Below are positions 9,950 to 21,411 of a stretch of DNA of 29,023 bases, piece by piece; position 1 is the first letter of the stretch, and every line of letters begins with the position of its first letter. The position numbers were made by a program, and so were the translations under genes. The stretch is taken from NCBI GenBank assembly GCA_964058805.1, contig CAXKVV010000455.1, positions 1 to 29,023 of the forward strand, read 5' to 3'. Source of the DNA: Schoenoplectus triqueter (taxonomy: Eukaryota; Streptophyta; Magnoliopsida; Poales; Cyperaceae). Under the pieces are notes generated by a model. It had not been told where the DNA came from and did not search any database. It worked only from the letters and a program-made list of their open reading frames with translations.

Positions 9950-10876
9950 ATCGTGAGAAATATAAGATTGGACGATCCGGCGATTTAAATGCATGGACCA
10001 CCTCAGTTTTCTCAGATACCTATGCCTCTGGATTGAGTTTTATTCGTTTTTTTTGTTATGAATTAAGGCGACCAATCAAGCATTAATTAATTCTTTATAA
10101 ATAAGAGTTAATGTAATATTCATGAAATTATCTCCACCCAATGGTACTCGAGTTCGTTGACATGTATATAGTCATTATCTCCTCAGAAGCATTCAAAGAA
10201 ATGAAAATTAGTCTAAGCTTCTAGTAATATCAATAATAAGTCTACAACAGTATCTTATTTGATTATGTTCTCTTCTTCTTTTTTTCCTGTTATTAGAACT
10301 CTTCATGCAAAGTCGAGTTTTCTTAGTCTTCGTCTTAATTAATTTCTACCTTCTAGAAAGCTAATGAAACATTACAAAAATCCAAAAATAAATTAAAAAA
10401 TCAAGTTGTGAAAATTATTACTGAAAAAATATTAAAAATTTATACAAATATAAAATTCACACACGCAGATATACATACTAACATACAAACAAATAAAGAT
10501 TTCTCTGAGATAATATATAAGATCTCTGTTTTTTTCTCATTATCATACAGTGGCTGGTACAACCCGGCATTCGGTCGGAAAGTACTTGTATGTTTGTAAC
10601 TCTAACCACATCCTATAAAGCTTCATCTCAGTAACCTGCAAGTCTCTAAATATTAAATGAGCAGATACAAATAAATATCATTTTTTTACCAGTCTGTTCC
10701 TATCTTCCAATGAGTGCTTTGCTTATAGTTTTAATTTTATCTTTGTGCAAGCATTGAAGAATTCTTATGAAAATCAAAAGGTAATGATACTTTGATTAAT
10801 CTTAATATGTGGGTTGAGAATAAATTAATGAAGGAAGACCGAATGCAGCAAAAGCATTTACATAAGCATATATAGG
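9950..10876. other. Intergenic stretch, no supported gene
   Basis: AT-rich. A short open frame at 10408-10599 ends with a slightly GC-richer piece (GWYNPAFGRK) that I cannot assign and do not call as a gene. Confidence 0.35.
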
Positions 10877-11022
10877 CAAGGGCGGAGCCAGAAACGATCG
10901 ATAGGGGATGACCGGTTCAAATAAATAGAATATTCGGATCAAAAAAATATTTTTTACCATACGACCTTTATTTTATAATGAACCGAAGGGGTGTCCTGAC
11001 GCCTACCTTGGATCTGCCCCTG
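10877..11022. mobile_element. hAT-type MITE, 146 bp
   Basis: Terminal inverted repeats CAAGGGCGGAGCCAG (left) and CAGGGGCAGATCCAA (right, inverted) follow the CAGGGGCGG pattern of hAT MITEs. A perfect 8-bp target duplication TATATAGG (10869-10876, 11023-11030) flanks the element, as expected for hAT. No coding capacity. Confidence 0.93.
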
Positions 11023-11030
11023 TATATAGG

Positions 11031-11603
11031 GTTATCTTGATGTTAGTAATTTGAAGTACGGTTAATTCGGAATCAGATAAGATTTATGTTAAGAATTAAT
11101 GCTATAAATTTACAAAGGTTATATTTAAAAGATCACCTCTCTATACTTTGTAATATTCAGATGTACTTGAATGATGTGATTTGTTTATTTTTGTCCTTGA
11201 AGTTGGTTGAGTTATGCAATTATACATTTTCTATGTCATAATTTACGTACAAGCACATGGTCTGTGCTTGTATATACGTTTCGTCCGAATATTTTTGGTG
11301 TAACAAATCTCAAATTCACATAGCTTTTCTGTCTTTGAAAAAAAAATGAAAATCCACCTATTATTTTCGCAAAATATATCAATTGATAATTAAGTAGACA
11401 TATCGTTTCGTACGCCCCATATTAATATAGATAAATAAACTAACTAATACAGATCATACAAGGATGTATCATATGAAATAAAGGCACAATCATATATGAA
11501 GGAAAAGAAAAAAAATATAATATGGTGTACACCAAAACCATGATATATGACTTATACAAATGATATAATTAACAGTAGCAACATAGACATATATACTAAT
11601 TAA
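11031..11603. other. 3' flank of the phytosulfokine gene, no gene seen
   Basis: AT-rich sequence downstream of the phytosulfokine stop codon. No coding exon or clear repeat boundary was recognised. Confidence 0.35.
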
Positions 11604-12652
11604 TTAGTTATGCTTCCCTTGGGTATAGATGTAATCAGTATGAGCAACAAGTGTTCTCCTCATTATGCATTCATCCTCTTCAGCTTCATTACAGTCTTCT
11701 CCATAGACTTCTAACTCTCTTTTAAAATCCTAAATTGCCAGCAAAAAATAATAAGAAACATATTTATAAATTAATTAGAAGCATGTCAATTTTCGTATGT
11801 TAAGTTTGTCCTTGTCACCTAATATATATTTTGTCAAGGTTCATTATGGATGAACAATAAATTTTCCCTCTAGTACATATAGAGGGTTCTGCCCATTCTT
11901 GTTTTAATTTGTTAAATAAAATTTATCTTGGCTATAAAAGAAAGAAAAGAAAAATTTGTTTTATTTTCATCACTGTGTAAGAGACAGCCTCAGTATATAG
12001 ATCTGAACTAAATGAAGATAGATGAATCATGATTCGTGAATGAAATTAATTAAAGTTGGTAAAGAAACTGCATATCATTACTAGAGGTGGCAGAACCCGA
12101 CCCGACCCGACAAACCCGCCCGACCTGTCCGGATCCGAACCCGACCCGACCCGACCCGATTTTTTAAGAAAGTCAAACTGACCCGACCCGACTCGAACCC
12201 GATCTGACCCGACCCGACCCGAGATCAAATGACCTTCAATCCAATCGAAATCTATCAACGATCTGAAAAAACACAACATGTAAATTGACCCGACACGACC
12301 CGACCCTGACTCGACCCGGCCCGACCCGATTTCTTCCAGAAAGTCAAACTGACCCGACCCGCCCGACCCGAACCCGAACCCGACCCGACCCGCCCGATTG
12401 CCACCTCTAAATTCTTTACCAACTTTGAGTAGTTCACATCTTGCTTTCCAAAGAAGAATGGAGCTTCGAAAAAACAAGAAGAAAAAAAACAGAGAGAAAA
12501 AGGGGAAATTACTTTGGTACATGGTAAACCGATTTGCTTACCTCAGGAGATGTCTTATTGAGTTCAGCTGGATCTGGCCTTATTGCTCCGGTTAGAAAAA
12601 CAAAGAGAAGCAGAGATATGAGCAGCATAAGGCTACCTCTTTTCAGCATCAT
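11604..12652 (-). CDS. PSK: Phytosulfokine precursor (two exons)
   Basis: Exon 1 is 12652-12542 and exon 2 is 11729-11604, minus strand. The intron (12541-11730, 812 bp, phase 0) has donor GAG|GTAAGC and acceptor CAATTTAG. The product is 78 aa: a basic start (MMLKR) and hydrophobic segment about residues 8-24 (secretory signal), a variable acidic region, Cys50 and Cys58, Arg61-Arg62, then HTD-YIYTQ with the pentapeptide at 70-74 and a short GKHN tail. Family knowledge: the precursor is tyrosine-sulfated in the secretory pathway and cut by proteases to release sulfated YIYTQ, perceived by leucine-rich-repeat receptor kinases to promote growth. The ATG at 12652 is chosen because the frame also opens at 12805, but that ATG lies upstream of the TATA box and would bury the signal peptide. 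Confidence 0.95.
12052..12426. mobile_element. Fold-back (CCCGA)n element in the phytosulfokine intron
   Basis: Outer inverted repeats AAAGTTGGTAAAGAA (12052-12066) and its exact complement (12412-12426) enclose inner inverted repeats TAGAGGTGGCA (12082-12092) and TGCCACCTCTA (12399-12409). Between them are blocks of CCCGA repeats, and a piece containing AGAAAGTCAAACTGACCCGA occurs twice (about 12166-12186 and 12338-12358). It is sharply GC-richer than its surroundings. The open frames across it are repeat artefacts. Class is uncertain and no clean target duplication was found. Confidence 0.75.
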
Positions 12653-12721
12653 TATTGTAGGCGTTGTCTTGGTAGAAGTGCTTATACCTGCTTGGTTAGA
12701 TGATGCACATATAATTACAGG

Positions 12722-12730
12722 CTTTAAATA
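12722..12730 (-). promoter_or_regulatory. TATA box of the phytosulfokine gene
   Basis: TATTTAAAG on the minus strand lies about 70 bp upstream of the chosen ATG, so transcription should start near 12695 with a 5' UTR of roughly 40-50 nt. This supports the ATG at 12652. Confidence 0.6.
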
Positions 12731-12805
12731 GGCATGCAGTCTGGTTGAGACTTGAGACTCGAGAATATTGATTTTATATTGAAATAGTTTATATGGTTTA
12801 GTCAT

Positions 12806-15318
12806 AATGTAGAATAACAGGATTTAAGAATGCCGTCAGAAGTTTCAGAGAATGTGACATTTGAACATGTTTATTTTAGTCAAAGGTTCTGAACTCTATC
12901 GTCTGAAAAGTCCATGTATTTTCACATCTGAAAAATCATAAATAAAAGTAATGGATTCTGTTAGCAAATAACAAATGCTGGAAAATATTCCAACAGATTT
13001 TTCTATATCGTTATTAATGACAACTTGTTATCAAAATTAATTCTTGGCGCGGTGCATGTGAACCTGAACCGCCCTGCATTATCATGGTTGAGGGATAATG
13101 TTTTTTTTTTTTTAAGAAAAACGATCTCTCTACCGTCACTACATCCATATCATGATAGAATCAAGATCCAAATTTATTCATATTAATTTTGTGCATAATT
13201 GAGTTGATTATAATTAAATTATCAACAATTAATTGGCCCATAAGTTTGATAGTTGCGCCATATGCTCTAATCAGATAAGAGAAGTGCTCCTCTTCAATTA
13301 AGCAGAAATCACAGGATCATCAAGCAAGATTTGAACTTTTTTTTTTGAGTAAAGAGATTTGAACCGTTGTTTGCATAATTAACAGTTAGACCAAATATGT
13401 CTGTAGAACTGTTTATTACATCTTTTTTCTTATGGCAAATGTTAGGCAAAGATAAGCTTAATTTGGTCTAAATTAAATGAACAGATTTTTTAGTGTACGT
13501 GTATTTGGGGGTTGGGAGGGGCATTACTTGCAAGATGAAGAGAATTTGTATGGGAAAATACAAATGATCAAATTCAAAATTATTATTATTATCATTATAT
13601 TATATCATCATCATCATTACTATCAGTATCATTATCGCTATTACTATCATTGATTTTTTATATATATTTGAGATCTTTGATCTCTATGATTTCATGTTAG
13701 ATCTTATTTCTAACGTACTCTAATATATTTGGGACTAATAATTTTGTTGTTTTTGCTCTTGTTTTAAAGAACTTCAAAATTACATTGGATAATTTAGAAA
13801 ATTTGAAGGACTGGAGTGGTCATTCTAGAATAACGGTCGGAATAATTGTCGAACTAGCTACTAGTACTTTTCACAAAACTGAATTGGGTTTTAAGTAATG
13901 TCTAGGAATTTCATGCTGGTGTTTCTATCTTCTAGAATAGTTAGCTTGAATCTGAGTGTCTCAATTAGATTAGTTCATTTAAATAAACATAGTTTCTAAA
14001 ATTAGGACTCATAAAGCAGCATAAGAATTTCAAAATAAGGTGACATGTATAGACGTTTAAGACAACTTAATTTCTTGCTTTACTAGTTATAAATTAATTA
14101 ATTTCCGGGTGCAAAGAGTAATTTTGATCAGGAAGATCATCAGACGGATCAACAACAACATGTACTGTTTCGCCACCTACGTACTGAGCAATTTGACTTT
14201 GCTTGTCACAATTTGGTCAAATTATTTGGAAAGAAAGACAAATAAAAGAATTCCAAATACATTCCTTTCAGGCCTAATTTCCAAAACATGATAGAACAAA
14301 AGGTATTTCAATTGGGCCATATTTTTGTTGGAAGTATCCAGAAATGTCACAAAAAAAGACCAGCTTGACAAACTAAAAACACTAATTTTCAGGGATGCGA
14401 GAATGAGGTTTGTGTCTTCATTCATATAAATTCCAGGTGATGTACATATGTGCATAAATTATCCTAGATTTAAGGGCTGTTTGAATCCGGAATGAAGAAT
14501 TAGTGACCCATGATTATTGTTCTTTTCCCATTTCTTTGTTGACCAGGAAAAGGTTTCATCCAGGCGTTCATCTAAGTTAGTTATCTGTAAATCAGGATTC
14601 CATAATTGTATTAATTTATACCTTAAAAGCAACTTAAATTTGACATTTCATGTGGAGCTTCTTAATTAAACGATAGCTAAAAAAGTATAAAAATTAAGTT
14701 AAAAATACTATAAACTCAAAATATTATTAATTTTAACACAGTTGATAACATATTTATCTTATGGTGGAGTTGTCCCAGAATTCAGTGCATGTCATTAATT
14801 GGAAGTGTTTTGAAAAAAAAATGGACTATGGTTTATTCTCAAAAAAAATATATTTTTTATGAGTTCAAATCTCTACATGTGGACATAAAAGTTTACAAAC
14901 ATTCCCGTTTGAACAAAAAGAAATCAATTAGAATATGTAATGCTTTTAATTATTTCCGGAAACATCATAAAACCATTTCATGTCAAACATTAAAAAAAGT
15001 TGTTGCTATTTAATAGCGAGGAGTAAGGACATATTTCTCATGATGACAATCATTCATATATAATTAATTTTATTAGTAGGAGTGGCAAGACAACCGCCTT
15101 ATTTTATTTTCGTTTTTTGAGCTAAGGTAATTAGGTAATTAAGTCGGAAGCATTACATAAGAGATGCTTGATTAAAAGTTGCGTTCATATGTAGGTCAAA
15201 AATACTACCATTTTTTGTTTGTTAATGATAGATAAGAGGTCAATATCTTGATTATTAACTTTGTAATTGATCGTAATAGCCAAATTTTCCATGCAGCTCA
15301 GAAGAAACTGATGTAAGC
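12806..15318. other. Intergenic, upstream of the phytosulfokine gene; no gene
   Basis: AT-rich with no supported coding region. The word GGGCTGTTTG at about 14473-14482 resembles a MITE end, but no partner end was found. The open frames at 14109-14291 and 14789-15013 have no recognisable content. Confidence 0.4.
13577..13651 (+). repeat. Degenerate ATT/ATC trinucleotide microsatellite
   Basis: Runs of TTATTATTATTATCATT followed by ATCATCATCATCATTACTATC, an interrupted trinucleotide repeat. Confidence 0.8.
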
Positions 15319-15319
15319 A

Positions 15320-15378
15320 GGGGTATCAAAACTTAATTCAATCCGAACTCGACCCGACTCAAAATAACCCAAAAAATG
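15320..15378. repeat. Left piece of a GGGTCGG-type MITE
   Basis: Starts GGGGTATCAAAAC and contains CTCGACCCGACTC, the usual left end of this repeat type. It stops at ATG (15376-15378), where a CACTA-like element begins. The continuation seems to resume at 16679. Confidence 0.5.
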
Positions 15379-16678
15379 CACTATCATAACAAGGCTTTAA
15401 AAATATCTAATTAACAGTTATTATTTAGATAGTGGCATTATCGAAATTTCAATGAAAAGAAAAAAATAATTCTAAAAGTAGAGAAAATATGTTAGAAATG
15501 ATATTTGATCTTTAGAAAATAGTACCAGATAAAATTGTTTCTGAAAGTAATCTTTAGAAATGATTTTCTGACGGAACCTCTAGAGAAGATCCTTTAGCAT
15601 CAGTTTTTAACATAAAACCGATGATAAAGGCACCTTTAACATCGATTATTAATAAAAAAACTGGTGCTAAATGTCGATTTAGAAATAGTTTTTAGTTAAA
15701 ATCATTTTTAAAGGTACATTTAGAAAAAGTTTTGTATTAAAAATTATTTCTAAAGGTTCTGATCAATAGAAATTAAAAAAAAAATGACATCCACAGGTTA
15801 TAAACTCTTATCACATTCATTGTCCATTTTCTACATCATCCAATGTTTTTTATTGAACGCCCATAGATTATGACATCTCAATTTTATAATCTCACATCTT
15901 CTACTAATCTACATCTTTCATTATGTTTTAAAACTCTGATAAAAATGAAGATGATGTATGAAGCTAAAATTAAAATCCGAGCACTTCAAAATTAAATGAT
16001 CATAAATTGATAGTAAACTTCGATTGAAGTGTTCTACGTGTTTATAGAAAGCTCATATGATGCGTAAAAAACGTATTTTAAGTTTTTTATTCTTTTTTAC
16101 TTTTTTATTTTTTTCTTAGAAATTGTATATATTTTCATATTATTTTATTTGAATAAAGAATATATATTCATTCCATTGTTGGAATAGCTTTTGTTATTAA
16201 AAATATAATTAAAATTTTTGTTACTAAAATGCATTATGTTATTAAAAATATAGAATATATTATGTAATAAAATATATTTGTTTAAAAAATTACGACAACA
16301 TCTTTAGCATTGATTTTTAGCATAAAATCGGTTCTAAAGAGACTTTTAGCACAATTTTTGATTAATAATCAGTGTCAAAGGTAAACATATTTCGTTTTTA
16401 AAAAATTATGAGAACACCTTTTGCATTGATTTTTTAGCACAAAATTTGTTCTAAGGAGACCTTTATAATTGATTTCTAATAAATAACCGGCTCTAAAGAT
16501 CTTTTAGAATTGATTATTAGTTTAAAACCAGCTCTAAAGGTTTTCTCAAATCCATTCTCCAAGAAGATGTTTAGCACCGATTGTTAAAATTTTATCAAAC
16601 TCTGGTTTTAAAACTGGTTGTATAATCAGTATTAAACCCTTTATATCACTAGTTTTAAAAACATTTTTTCTTAGAGTG
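15379..16678. mobile_element. CACTA-like element A, non-coding, about 1.3 kb
   Basis: Left end CACTATCATAACAA and right end (inverted) CACTCTAAGAAAAAA are degraded CACTA termini, flanked by a 3-bp match ATG (15376-15378, 16679-16681). The interior holds arrays of palindromic subterminal units of the form TTTAGCAYCGRTTT...AAACYGRTGCTAAA at about 15590-15760 and 16300-16660, around an AT-rich core (15800-16290). No transposase is visible. The core is shared with the elements at 22.2-23.6 kb and 28 kb. The left boundary is the weaker of the two. Confidence 0.65.
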
Positions 16679-16990
16679 ATGGTCAAGACTTTTTGATCCG
16701 TCACGGATTCATTCCCGACCCATTTAATTATTTTTTATATTTATTTTATAATTTAATGCTCATCAAAATTTTTGTATACACTAATTATGATTAATTATAT
16801 ATTAATTAATATTAGCATAAAATATATAAATATGATTAATAAATATTTAATTATTTTATTCGGGACATATGAGGTCAACCCGTGACTCACGGATCGAGTC
16901 CGGTCAAAAAAATATTAATCCGATTTTAAATAGATCATATCGGATCAGATAAAAAAAATAATGATGATCCAACCCGATTAAACCCATTGA
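16679..16990. repeat. Right piece of GGGTCGG-type MITE, copy 2
   Basis: Homologous over its length to 6319-6670 (GGTCAAGACTTTTTGATCC, AT core, GGTCAACCCGTGACTC, AACCCATT). It is the likely right part of the repeat that starts at 15320. Confidence 0.65.
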
Positions 16991-17629
16991 GAGTTTATAT
17001 CCTCTGGAGTACCCCACCATAGAGTAACTGCCCGACGTGATCGTGAGATCAATACAGCAATTGTCGCAGTTAAGACGGTAATGATTTAAATTTACAAAAT
17101 CATCATTAAACAGACACTTTATATGTAAAGTATCACAGTCGATGTGAATTCACTCATTGACACCCCGAGATCTGCGTGGGGGCTTCGTGTGAAATCTCGT
17201 GCATCTTTTTTTTTTTTTGAGGTAAGATATGTCGTCTATGCTAAGCGATTGATAATTGTGTGCTAAATATGTGGCAAGTGATCGGACAGACGAATTGGAC
17301 GGCGTTTAATTTGATGCAAGATCGATCATGTTATCAGATCAATCAGCTGATGTTGTTTAGAGATTTTCTGTCGTGCATAATTTTTTTAAGCACAAATTTT
17401 CATGGTAATCTTGGTCCCGGCCTGATCTTTTCTTCCGGTACAAATTCGATTCATTAAATAATTTTCCTGATAATTTATGTTGTGGACGACGATGTTTGTA
17501 ATAAATTAATAAAATAATAATGGGAAAAAAGAAGAAAATCGAGGAGGTTAAAACTAATTAGCTCTCTCCTGGCAGGCCTAAGGTTGAGACAATTAGCCTC
17601 ATCTCTACTCTCGTACAGTAATAAATTAA
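16991..17629. other. Stretch before the hAT remnant; no gene
   Basis: No hAT left terminus or BED zinc-finger coding sequence was found here. A poly-T run lies around 17205-17218. Short open frames are uninformative. Confidence 0.35.
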
Positions 17630-19120
17630 ACACATGGACAGGCCGACACTGATGTAGCATTGAATGAATTTACCGCGTTAGATTTACGGATGTCTTTCAC
17701 GAGTGACATTTGGACCTCGAGTACAAACTTAGAATACTTGTGTTTGACGACACATTACATAGATCATGGTTTCAATCTCCAAAAGAAGATAATTGGTTTT
17801 CAAAAAAATTCTTATCCTCACAAGGGTCAAGCAATTTTGGATATTATCGAACAAATCTTAGTGAATTGGAAGCTAGATCGGAAGATATTCACCTTGACTC
17901 TAGATAATTACTCCGCAAATGATAATGCGGTGTCTCTACTAGAGAATAAACTTTCGGAGAGAACTAATTTTTTTGGGAAATTTATGCCCATGAGGTGTAC
18001 GACGCACATCTTGAATATCTTGGTACAAGATGGTATGAGTGTTATACAGGTAACAGTGAAAAAAATTAGAGAGCTCATGCGATCTATTGATTCATCTCCA
18101 ACAAAACTACAAATGTTTAATGCCTTTGTGATGGAACTTAGGTTAAAATCTTGAAAATAATTGATTTTAGATTGTCCAAAAAGGTGGAATTCAACTTTTG
18201 AGATAATTAATCAAGCCTTGGAGTACAAAGATGCATTATTGAGGTATGGAAATGAGACAAGAATGCAAGTTTCTGATTTGGATGAGTGGAAGAATGCTGA
18301 ATTGGTTGCGAGATTCTTAGAGAGCTTTCTAGTTGCAACGGAAATTTTCTCGGCTGTTAGGCGTTCCACGTCGCATAGGTACATAAAGGAGGTTTGGGCT
18401 ATTCGCCAATAATTATTTGATGAAGAGGTGAGAAGCAATGAGATTTTATGGAGTCTATCTCGAGAGATGCAAAGAAAGTTTTACAAGTATTGGGAATACC
18501 CGAATTTGATCTTATCTTTAGCAAGTATTCTGGATCCTCGATCCAAGATGGTGTTTCTGGATTTTTGCTTTAAATATGCTTATGGAGAAGAGGAGGCTAA
18601 ATTAAAGCTCGAATATGTTCAATTTTGGCTTAAGGAGTTCTACAAGACATATGAGAGTTTAACGCAAACTAGAGAGCAAGAGCAAGAAATGAGCAGCAAT
18701 CCCTCCCAAGAAGAAAGTAGAGCACTTGAAAAAAGAAAACTCGAGAAGCGATTTGCTGAATTTAAGATTAAAAATCATTTTTCACGTCCTAAGAGGTCTG
18801 AATTAGATAATTACTTAGAAGAGGATGTGCTAGAGTTAGAAGATGTAAATTTTAATATCTTACAATGGTGGAAGAAAAATTCAGAGTTGTACCCTACACT
18901 TACAAAGATGGCTCGGGACTTCTTGGCGATTCCAGTCTCGACTGTTGCATCTGAATCGACATTTAGTGCAGCAGGTCAATTGATTGACCACTTGCACAAC
19001 TCTATGGGTGCTAAAACTCTTGAGTCCCTTATCCGCACAAAGGATTGGTTTGGTCTCGATGTTGGTCCATTTGACTTGACTCAATTCCATCCGTTCATGC
19101 GAAATTCTGGAGCTATTTAG
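17630..19120 (+). pseudogene. hAT transposase remnant (RICESLEEPER/Ac type), N-terminus missing
   Basis: One reading frame runs 17630-19120, broken only by three in-frame stops: TGA 18152-18154, TAA 18158-18160 and TAA 18410-18412. Seen in order: SFTSDIWTS (start of the RNase H-like core), TLDNYSAND, RCTTHILNILVQDGM, LDCPKRWNST, SILDPRSKM, the LDNYLEE stretch and a well-kept C-terminal dimerisation domain (hATC) with WW, YPTLTKMARDFLAIPVS and ASESTFS, ending before a TAG at 19118-19120. Full-length relatives have an N-terminal BED zinc finger and about 150-250 further residues that are absent, so this copy is 5' truncated and inactive. Such proteins normally cut and paste hAT DNA; some are domesticated, but the stops argue against that here. 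Confidence 0.93.
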
Positions 19121-19202
19121 TGGTAAAAACTAACCTTACAATAAATATTACATAATTATGAGTTTTCATCTAACTGGATTGGTCCCCATCATCTAATTGT
19201 TT

Positions 19203-19327
19203 CTGAACTATAACTGATTAACCTTGTTGGTATTTGCACTAAGTCCATATGATAATTTGTATCTGAACTGTATCTGGTTAATGTGACCTAGTTGGTATTT
19301 GAACTAAGCCCATATGACAATTTATGT
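19203..19327. repeat. Tandem pair, about 60-bp unit, 3' of the hAT remnant
   Basis: CTGAACTRTA...GTTGGTATTTG...CATATGAYAATTT occurs at 19203 and again at 19263, with a few differences. Confidence 0.7.
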
Positions 19328-19579
19328 ATAATTTAATATTGGATTGTTAGAATATTGCTGGTTAATAATTTAATACTTGTGGTGATGTCATTTTATAATC
19401 TAAAGTACTGAATGTACTGCTGTAGTTTAATGTATTAATGTGAGTAGAATATGAGCAGAATATGGATAAATTGTAGTCAAATTGTGGACAAAAAGTGGAC
19501 AAAATATGATTTGAACTTGGACTGGACAAAAATTTGTAGATATGGTTTAAATTTGAACATGATCTTTAACTCTCAATTA

Positions 19580-19627
19580 GTGGACTAAGCTAGACGGGAG
19601 TTGGTACCCGTCCAATAGCACCCTTAA
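19580..19627. repeat. Possible right terminus of the hAT element
   Basis: On the minus strand TAAGGGTGCTATTGGACGGG followed by GTACC and CTCCCGT resembles the terminal and subterminal repeats of Ac-type hAT elements. No matching left end or 8-bp duplication was found. Confidence 0.35.
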
Positions 19628-19794
19628 ATACAACCGATTGGATGCCCAAACAACAATTGTACAATTTCTGTCCCGTACATAGAAAGACCAAAGTTATTTT
19701 AAAAGAGAAAATGTCTATTATGTTGGTATGATTCCTGTTAAGCGAAACAAATCCACTGTTATAGTGAAAATTATGATATCGTTGTCATTTCTCA

Positions 19795-20100
19795 TTGACT
19801 GTGGGACTCACATATTTTTTTATTAGAAAAATAAAAGTCAAATTCATAAATTTCATAATTGTTCATAAAAATATTTCATTCGGTTTCAAACTCACACCCT
19901 CCCACATACTGTCTTTTACCAACCAGCACTATCACTCACAGCGCAAAGGGAGCACGCGTTGCTTATACATAACCTACAAGGTGTTACCCTCACGGATCAA
20001 CTCGACGCAGCGTATTGGCGCTAGGAGCCAATACACTATACCCTAAACCCTAAACCCTAAGCCCATCAACGCTCACACCTGTCCAACCAGTGTTGAACTA
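19795..20100 (+). other. GC-richer segment with interstitial telomere-type repeat
   Basis: CCCTAAA is repeated almost three times at 20041-20060. The preceding 180 bp are GC-richer than the flanks and without a recognisable product. Confidence 0.7.
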
Positions 20101-20778
20101 TATATATTATAGAACTATCGATGTTGTCGGATTAAACAGAGTATGGAAATTCCTTCAAATTCAAGATATTTTGAAAATATAAAATTTACACTCAACAGCA
20201 ATATTTGAAACAAATTCGAAATAAGGATGAATTGTGGAATTTCGTTGTTAAAACAAATTGTGTATGTGAACAAATCTGTATTATTAGTGTGGTATGGTGC
20301 CTCTTAGTTTTAGCACAAGTTCCAAGGGACAGCAAAAAGTTCCATGTCCATGCATGGAGGCTGTCCTTTCTCTTTTAGCCGAAAGAGTCATTAATCATGT
20401 GTGACATCAATTAGCACAAAAGGGATTAGCCAACAGAACTAATCATTATACTCGGTTTGTGGTAACTGCAAATTAAGTATAAAGTGTATTTAAATCTGAT
20501 GACAGTATGTGGAGAAAGAGTACATGTGAACTCGAAGAATATTCTCAACTACCGAAGTAATCTTATATTAATTAAGGATCCAACTAATCGTCCTAAGACA
20601 AATCTCTCAGAAAATTCCCTAATTAACTTTTTTTAGTAAAAAAAATCGCAGACCAGTCTATGTAAAATGAAAAAAAAAATGTTCTAACGTATACTCACAC
20701 TGTCCAAAAGCAAATTATCATGTCCTCCCACCCCACTAGCACTCATAATTAAATCAAGTATTAAATTAATGATTCGGT

Positions 20779-20882
20779 TATTTAGATATGTGACTCAGAT
20801 ATTTAGTTATCTATTTAGATAAATAACTCAAATATTTAGATATGTGCTTGAGATATTTAGATGACTGAATTAGATATTTAGA
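20779..20882 (+). repeat. Degenerate tandem minisatellite (ATATTTAGAT units)
   Basis: Repeated GATATTTAGAT/ATCTATTTAGAT words spaced by about 25-35 bp, interleaved with GTGACTCA, AATAACTCA and GTGCTTGA. Confidence 0.6.
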
Positions 20883-21030
20883 TAAAAAAAATTTAGGTGT
20901 TTATATGTATGCATTAAGATTTAAATATACACATCACATTTATATAATATATTCTATTTAGTTAAATGACATATAAGAATTCACATCATAAAAACATAAT
21001 TCTATACATTCAATTATATAATAATGAATT

Positions 21031-21411
21031 GAGAAGGGATCCAATTACCACTATTTTGATGTCCATGATGTCTATTTTTTATGTATAAAATTAAAAACAT
21101 GAACCGTTAGATGTATTATATATCATTTCAATTATATGTATATGAAAAATCATAAAATTTTAACTTCATTTGAATAGCCATCAAGTAACGTATCTAAATT
21201 GTAAAATTTGGTCCGTTGATTTTATTAATGTTTGATGTCTATATAAATAATATCGAAATGATATAATTTTTTGTATACATATATAAGATGATATTTACAA
21301 AATATTCCTTCAATTAGTTTTGTTATTTAAGAATTTAAATAATATTTATTTAATATTTAATTTTAATGGCACCGATGTGGCACCAAAATGATGGTAATTG
21401 AATCACTTCTC
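21031..21411. mobile_element. Mutator-type MITE, 381 bp
   Basis: Terminal inverted repeats of about 33 bp (left GAGAAGGGATCCAATTACC; right inverted GAGAAGTGATTCAATTACC) and a perfect 9-bp target duplication TAATGAATT (21022-21030, 21412-21420). A 9-bp duplication is the Mutator signature. There is no coding capacity. Confidence 0.92.

Noticed and set aside
12052..12426. CRISPR-like regular repeats
   Set aside because: CCCGA units are contiguous and irregular with no unique spacers, and the DNA is plant nuclear.
12046..12522. Gly/Arg/Ser/Val-rich 158-aa open frame on the minus strand
   Set aside because: It is a translation of the CCCGA repeat array plus flanking intron sequence, with no ATG in a sensible context and no domain.
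12653..12805. Longer phytosulfokine start at 12805
   Set aside because: That ATG lies upstream of the TATA box and would place the signal peptide internally; the two ATGs at 12652 and 12649 give a normal secretory N-terminus.
14461..14590. MITE starting GGGCTGTTTG
   Set aside because: No matching inverted terminus or target duplication was found nearby.
17630..19120. Domesticated hAT gene
   Set aside because: Three in-frame stop codons and no N-terminal BED region; nothing indicates splicing around the stops.
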